Shown one piece after another: positions 58,661 to 64,000 of a DNA stretch of 64,000 bases. The stretch's first letter is position 1; each line of letters opens with the position of its first letter. This DNA comes from Camillea tinctor (taxonomy: Eukaryota; Ascomycota; Sordariomycetes; Xylariales; Xylariaceae). The position numbers and the translations under genes were made by a program. The DNA is taken from the NCBI GenBank assembly GCA_022578605.1, contig MU394067.1, forward strand, positions 372,001 through 436,000. Reading direction: 5' to 3'. The notes beneath the pieces are model-generated. The model was not told the DNA's origin. It ran no database searches and saw only the letters and a list, made by a program, of their open reading frames with translations.

Positions 58661-60702
58661 GGATAAGAATCCGCTAGTGGTGATAAGCTTGGTCCGTTCC
58701 GTCTATGAACCCAGACTCCCCATGGCTAGAATACTAGCTGGTACTCCGAGTGTATTAGAGCTATAGTTCGCTTCCTAGAGGCACCTAGCAGCCACATCAA
58801 TCGGAATCCCTCACCTCTCTAGAGAAGATAGGATAAAAGGGAAAAAGGACGGCGAAAGAAAGGACTATGAGCATTCAAGCATCAAGCCAGGCGTTGTTGG
58901 CGAGTTGACCATTTGTGATTTTTTTTTTCTCTCTGTCTGCTTGCTTTTGGGTCGCATCGCACCGTAAGACAGCGATTACAGAATTCTTTGTACATAGAAA
59001 AAATATGCTCAGGCAAAGGTTTCGTTTCCCACCTCTTCCTCCCTCCCTCCCTCCCTCCTCATGATATATTCATGAAGACAATACACACACACACACATAT
59101 GCGTAGGTTAGGTAGTCGTGCGATACATAAGTGAATATACAGACTTCGATACCCTTGAGTCTAAAGGTATTGCTTGTATTTTATTCGTGTTGGGTTGTGT
59201 ATATGATCGGTGTAGATTCGTGATATGAGAATTTGGGGTTGGTTGGTGGCATAGATTACCCTCCCCCCCTCCCCCCCTTTTTTTTCTTTTGACTATACGT
59301 ACCTAGGTAGATAACCTAAATGCGTTGATACCTAGTTATACGTTGAGTATTAAATAAGCATTTTGGGTATTTTCGGATCGTTGGGGTGTTGTAGTACACG
59401 TTCTTTTTTTTTTCTTTTCTTTTCTTGGGAATCCATGTAAAGGTATGTACCTAGGTAGTTAAATTTATATTACCACGAATAAACAAACCTTTTACTTACA
59501 TCGCCACGTGCTTCGGATGTGGTATCTACACTGATATCTATAGCAGGTTCGATATCTGACGCTACACTCACTTCCCCGTTACGCTGGACACGACAACGTG
59601 TGGGACTTTCCATATATAAAGCCCCCCCTTTTTTTTTTCGTTTCCTTCTCCTATGTACTATCCTAACAGGGAAGAAGCACCTAGGTAGCCAAATGATCAA
59701 AACCATATCTTCTCTTAACAAACTTACCTACCTACTTAGTTGCTTACATAACCACGCATCCCCCCTAGACTACCAGTACATCCATATCCCCTACCCCCTA
59801 TTACCCAAGGACCACGCCCACTTCCCCCTTTTCCTTACTCTCTGATTCTCTCCCTTACATCGGAAAAAATACATTCTTTTTTCTTCTTTTCTTTTCTCCG
59901 TGTAACAGCATCATAACACATCGCTCTGTACACAGCATCCACTGAAAGATAGGCGGGAATCAAACGAATACCCCTTTATCTACAAAAATCAACTAGCCCA
60001 CCATAGCACAAAATACCAGTTCATCGAATATTTCCCAAGTTTAGAACCCTCTTGTATGATTGTTATATAATATGTTGTTACATTATTGTTTTTTTTTAAT
60101 TTGAAAATAATTCTATAATCATCATAAGACCTCATTAGTCATTATTTGTATACACGTACATGAATATTTTCCATCCAATCCTGAATATCTAAAGTGATCA
60201 GGTTAGTGGTGCGTAAAAAAAAACTCGCGAACACACAAAACACCCACCCTCGCTCGCTCACCCACGCCACACCTGCCTCTCCATTGTCCCCTCTCTCAAT
60301 TTTAGATGTCCCCTCCTCGCAGAGTCTCCTTCCCCCTTCCCCTCGATCTATATACCCAACCCCCCTTCCTCCCGTCCAGGTGATTCAACGGCAAAACAAA
60401 GAAAAAAAAAAGGGTGAAGAAACCAATCGTGTCTTAAGATCTTCATTCTTATTCAGACATGATTTCATCCCTTAGTCAGACCAACAATAAAAGCATTCAT
60501 CTTTATCCTGTCGTGAGTCGTGATTTTTGATTGGCCAAATGAGAGAAACAAATGCCCATGCAAATTCTGATGGGCAGCGCAAACTGATCATGTTTAATGC
60601 GTCGTCGGTCCGCGTACCAAGGCTGTAAAGCTAGCCATATGGTTTTCTATACAATAGTTGCTGAAACGAAATGAAAATCAAGTTTTTGTTGCATGGGCTC
60701 CA
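58661..60702. other. Convergent 3' region of PUS4 and the DUF4048-like gene
   Basis: About 2.0 kb with no supportable gene. It holds a (CTCC)n run near 59036-59058, a CA run near 59085-59096 and three ACCTAGGT copies within 386 bp (59301, 59449, 59679). Confidence 0.5.
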
Positions 60703-62628
60703 TCACATGAGACTGTTTCGAATGTCTTGCAATGCGCTCTCAAATGTCGTGGATTCTGGAGGAGGCGATAGGCTCTTCTCCCATTCCTTAATGAAGTTAG
60801 AGGTCGTGTTCTTGATATTGGTTGGTGAGAGCCGGTTGAGAATAGCTTGAGGCAGTTCCTCTAGCTTGCTTGATGTGGGCGGAGATGGCGATCCCAGTTC
60901 GTCTCTAGAGCGCTTGCGCCTACTATTTTTAAGGGGAGACTGTTAGATTCCCATTGTTACGTCGAGGTTAAAATTTGTCTCTGTGCCTTGCACATTCGTG
61001 ATGTATGTACGTGGTAGGGGGAGTGAAGCTTACAGTGTGGCGTCATTCTCATCGATTTTCTCAGGGATAGCCGGAACAACGTACTCTCCATTCATAGTGC
61101 TTCCACTCCACCGCGATGACGACTTGGCAGTTGGCGAATCCCAACTCGACCAATCATCGTCATCGAAGCTGTCGAATGTCAACGGCGTCCAGGAATAGTG
61201 TTTCCGGGCCTTCGGTTCCGTTCTCGACGTGCTCCGCCTATGCTGGACTCGGTCGGTAAAACTCCCGGACGGCGATTGGATTTGGCTATCAGCTGTCAAG
61301 TCAGGCTCACAAGGGAACGGAATGCGAGCACGGGTCGTACTGGAAGCACGGATGGTGTCGTCGCCGTCCATTTTGTTTAGTCTAGATACCATCTCGCTGG
61401 TCCTATGGGTCGTCCCTGAAATCGCCTCATCTCCGACCGTGGCTTGCCTCAGATCCTCCACGAAAGTCCAGAGGCCTTGCTTAAAATCATTGGCAATTTG
61501 CTTCATTCCGTTCGGCTGTGAGGTCGGTAAGGGCGCCCAAGTCGCACGCTTGTTAAGCATAGCAGGATTGGGTGTACGTTTGGCGTACAAATCCGGAGAC
61601 CCAAGTAAATCTTGATCTTCACGGGGTGAAATATCGCAAGAGGATCTCGTGGGGGAAAGCAACGACAATGTACGGGTATGGCCGCCGCGGATGACTGTCC
61701 TCTTGTGGTCGCGAGGTGCTGCTTGGCTTTGCGCGAGTAAGACGGCTTTTCTCCTCTCTAATTCGGTGCTGCGTCTGGCTGCGGTGATATCCTCGTTCTC
61801 GTCGTGAAGGTCAACTAAGGGCGCAACTCCTCGAGCAGGCTCGGTGTTCCGGTTGGAAGGCCTCTTGCGGTACTGCTTAGATAGCGTATACTGTTTCTGC
61901 AGATTCTTCAGCTCCTTCTCCGCTCGCCCGAGCTCCTCGCGCAACTCCAAAACGCGGCGCTCTTGGGCAGCGATTGCGATGATAAAGTCATTGGGGTCGA
62001 CGGGGGAATTCAGGGCTGAAGTGTCAATAGGAGTTGGAGGGACCGATGTGGTGGGAGTAGGCCTTGAGGAGACAGCAGTAGGAGGTGCAATGGGTAAGGT
62101 TAGGGACAGTCGGTTGGTGTTTCGAGAAGCGGACGAGGTGGAGCGGCTGGAGCGTGTCTCGAAGGTCTCGCCCCGGGGCACGGAGGGAGGCGGCGTCGAG
62201 AGCACCCACGTGTCCCTGGGCTTGGTCTCATCTTCCGCGGTGGTTTCGGGCAGGATAGTTGAAGAACCAGCAGAAGATGGGTCAGTCTTCATGTCAACAC
62301 CGGAAGCAGCCAGAACAGCGTCTAGAGAATAGGTGGCTGCATCCTGAGAGCCGCGTGATCGGCGGTGAGCTAGAGCCATGTTCACCCAGACGAAAGGTTT
62401 GACGGTCCTATGGTGTTTAGATGGTTCGGTGATGCGATAGGATCGCCGGGGTTGGTGTTGCGGTGAAGGAGTGGCTGGGGCACTAATGGCACGACGGTGC
62501 CTCTGTCTCCCCGAGTTGGATCGCCTGGAATACAGCGCAGTGATGATATGTTGAAGATGGGTGTTGTTGAAAAGAAGGTGGGAACAGGAGGAAATCAAAC
62601 AAATTTGTAAGAGCTGAACGGTTTTCAT
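60703..62628 (-). CDS. DUF4048-like protein, unknown function
   Basis: Fungal protein of unknown function. Exons are 62628-61034 and 60922-60703, giving up to 604 residues. The 111-nt intron (GTAAGC to ATAG) joins NDATL to RRKRSRDELGSPSPP in frame. The protein is mostly Ser/Thr/Pro-rich and disordered. A coiled coil lies at about residues 210-260 (AAQERRVLELREELGRAEKE), and the segment FKQGLWTFVEDLRQATVGDE is the conserved block I associate with DUF4048. The C-terminal exon adds a helix (TTSNFIKEWEKSLSPPP). The N-terminus is doubtful: residues 1-33 (LQICLISSCSHLLFNN) look like translated intron or leader, ending at a CAG that could be an acceptor at 62526-62528, so the true start may lie in an upstream exon or at a later ATG. 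Confidence 0.72.
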
Positions 62629-64000
62629 GGATGGAAAATAAAGCGTTGCTTCGGCCGCATAATCAGGGCATTAGACGCCTCAAGGAAGAGGGCGAGTTTC
62701 CAGGGCAGTCGACTGGAGCTTGACTGGGGGGAGGGGTGTGGGAAATTGGGTGGATCCGTTGCTGATGGGATGAGATTTGTAGGGTGAGGCCTGGGGTAGT
62801 CAGGGCTGGGCTGGGTCTAGGCGACGAATGATGATAGGAGTTGCTGGGGGGGCAACGAGGTCAATGGGTCCCCATCTCCGACCCTGAGTGGACTAAAAGA
62901 TTTTCGAAGTTGGAAAAGAAGACAAGAAACGTTTTATGTGGGCCTTCTATCCTTTTATCGAGATGCTGCTTGACTTAGTGTAGTTGTAGCGTAGTAGTTA
63001 ACGAGACTTGCGCATGTGTGTTGCGTACGGAGTAGAGACTAAGGTAGTATTAGGAATAGGAAAGAAGAAAAAGATGTACGTTATGTATGTAAAATATGTA
63101 GGTATGTATGTACGTAAGTGGAGGTGGTTACATAGAAGAAGGGGGAGGGGTGTGTGTGTGTGTGTGTGATACGATGTAATGTACTATTGTAGTGTGGTGT
63201 TGTGTAGTGTGGTTTGATGCTGTAGAGAAGGATAGTAAATAAAGGTGTTGTAGAATTGAAGATGTAAAAGGTTAATCGTTGAAGAGGGAAAAACAAGATA
63301 AGTCAGCAGATAAGTAAGCAGACAAGTAGGTTAAATGGATGTAAATGAGGAAGGAAAGAGAGAGAGAAAGAGGTACGGTAAATAAAGTATGTGTAACTAC
63401 CTACTCTCTTAAAGCTACTAACCTAGGTAGATATATAACACGATATACACATGCCTAACGATACTGCTAATAATAAATAAAAATCATATGAGCGCGATCC
63501 ATAAGAAAAAAACAAACATTAAAAATAAAATAAAAACATTCAACACAACAACAAAAAAAAGATAATTACCAGGATCAAGATCTGCTTAAAGGAGATCTAA
63601 TGACTCTCATCTCGTCTTCGGGTAACAAGTTTTATTTTTGTCGAACGTTTCTGTTTGAATCTATATGCGTGTTCCCGTTCCCCTTTACTGCCCCTTGACC
63701 CCCCTTTCTACGTTAGCAAGACTACCTAGTATTAACTTGAACTTAACAACTCCTTGTTAACACATAATGGCTTGCATCTCGTGCTAGTGTAACTTTTGGT
63801 AGTGTGGTTTCTTCTGTGCGATAAGGGGTAATCCATGTTATTTGGTGGAAAGACGGTGGTGTAGCGTAAGATCGTGTGCAATCGTTTTTAATTGGTTCAC
63901 CCCCCTCTTACTCTCCCTGCAGGGGAAATGATGTCTTCCTAAGCGAGTGGAACCCACCCGGTCTGATCCACCCGGTCTAACCGTGCCAAGTCTGGCTCGG
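62629..64000. other. Upstream region of the DUF4048-like gene to the window edge
   Basis: No gene seen. It contains (TG)9 at 63151-63168, ACCTAGGT at 63421 and a direct repeat of CACCCGGTCT near 63956-63979. The upstream exon of the DUF4048-like gene, if any, would be here. Confidence 0.5.

Overview
This window looks like a stretch of chromosome from a filamentous ascomycete (Pezizomycotina, probably Sordariomycetes). The reasons are single-copy eukaryotic housekeeping genes with short introns (mostly 50-130 nt) that have GTANGT-like donors and CTAAC-like branch sites, an NmrA homologue, two Zn(II)2Cys6 transcription factors, and AT-rich or homopolymer-rich spacers. The lineage is inferred; no phylogenetic test was possible. 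I hand-spliced 16 protein-coding genes. For each complete model the exon lengths sum to a multiple of three and the junctions restore a continuous protein.

Region by region. 1-1523 (-): vacuolar K-Cl cotransporter (VHC1 type), running off the left edge, with a GC-AG intron. 2538-2841: a MITE with 47-bp terminal inverted repeats. 3619-5976 (+): vacuolar amino acid transporter (AVT3/AVT4 type). 6800-7901 (+) RPB11 and 9215-8416 (-) LSM5 converge. 10133-12064 (+): a DEDDy 3'-5' exonuclease, converging on YTM1 (14497-12950, -). POL31 (15050-16825, +) diverges from YTM1 and converges on an F-box-like protein (19491-17522, -). NmrA (23327-21945, -) lies next to a gene-free tract of 7.3 kb. Two Zn2Cys6 factors follow (33839-30600 and 37065-34966, both -), then a second gene-free tract of 6.3 kb. 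43366-43974 (+) is a small membrane protein and 46026-44613 (-) a coiled-coil, probably mitochondrial protein. A 2OG-Fe(II) oxygenase (47855-46572, -) diverges from MKT1 (48937-51842, +). An RFTS-domain/zinc-finger protein of Raf2/DIM-7 type (55833-53414, -) diverges from PUS4 (56986-58660, +). A DUF4048-like protein (62628-60703, -) is last.

These are mainly independent housekeeping genes (transcription, mRNA decay and splicing, ribosome biogenesis, DNA replication, tRNA modification, vacuolar transport). I see no biosynthetic cluster, no tRNA or rRNA, and no clear virus or large transposon. The most regulatory part is 21.9-37.1 kb, with NmrA and two zinc-cluster factors separated by long spacers. 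The signals least explained by genes are the palindrome ACCTAGGT (17 copies found by eye, all outside the modelled coding exons), a run of three perfect stem-loops at 28581-28651, a CGG/CCG palindrome upstream of one transcription factor, and very small exons in several genes.
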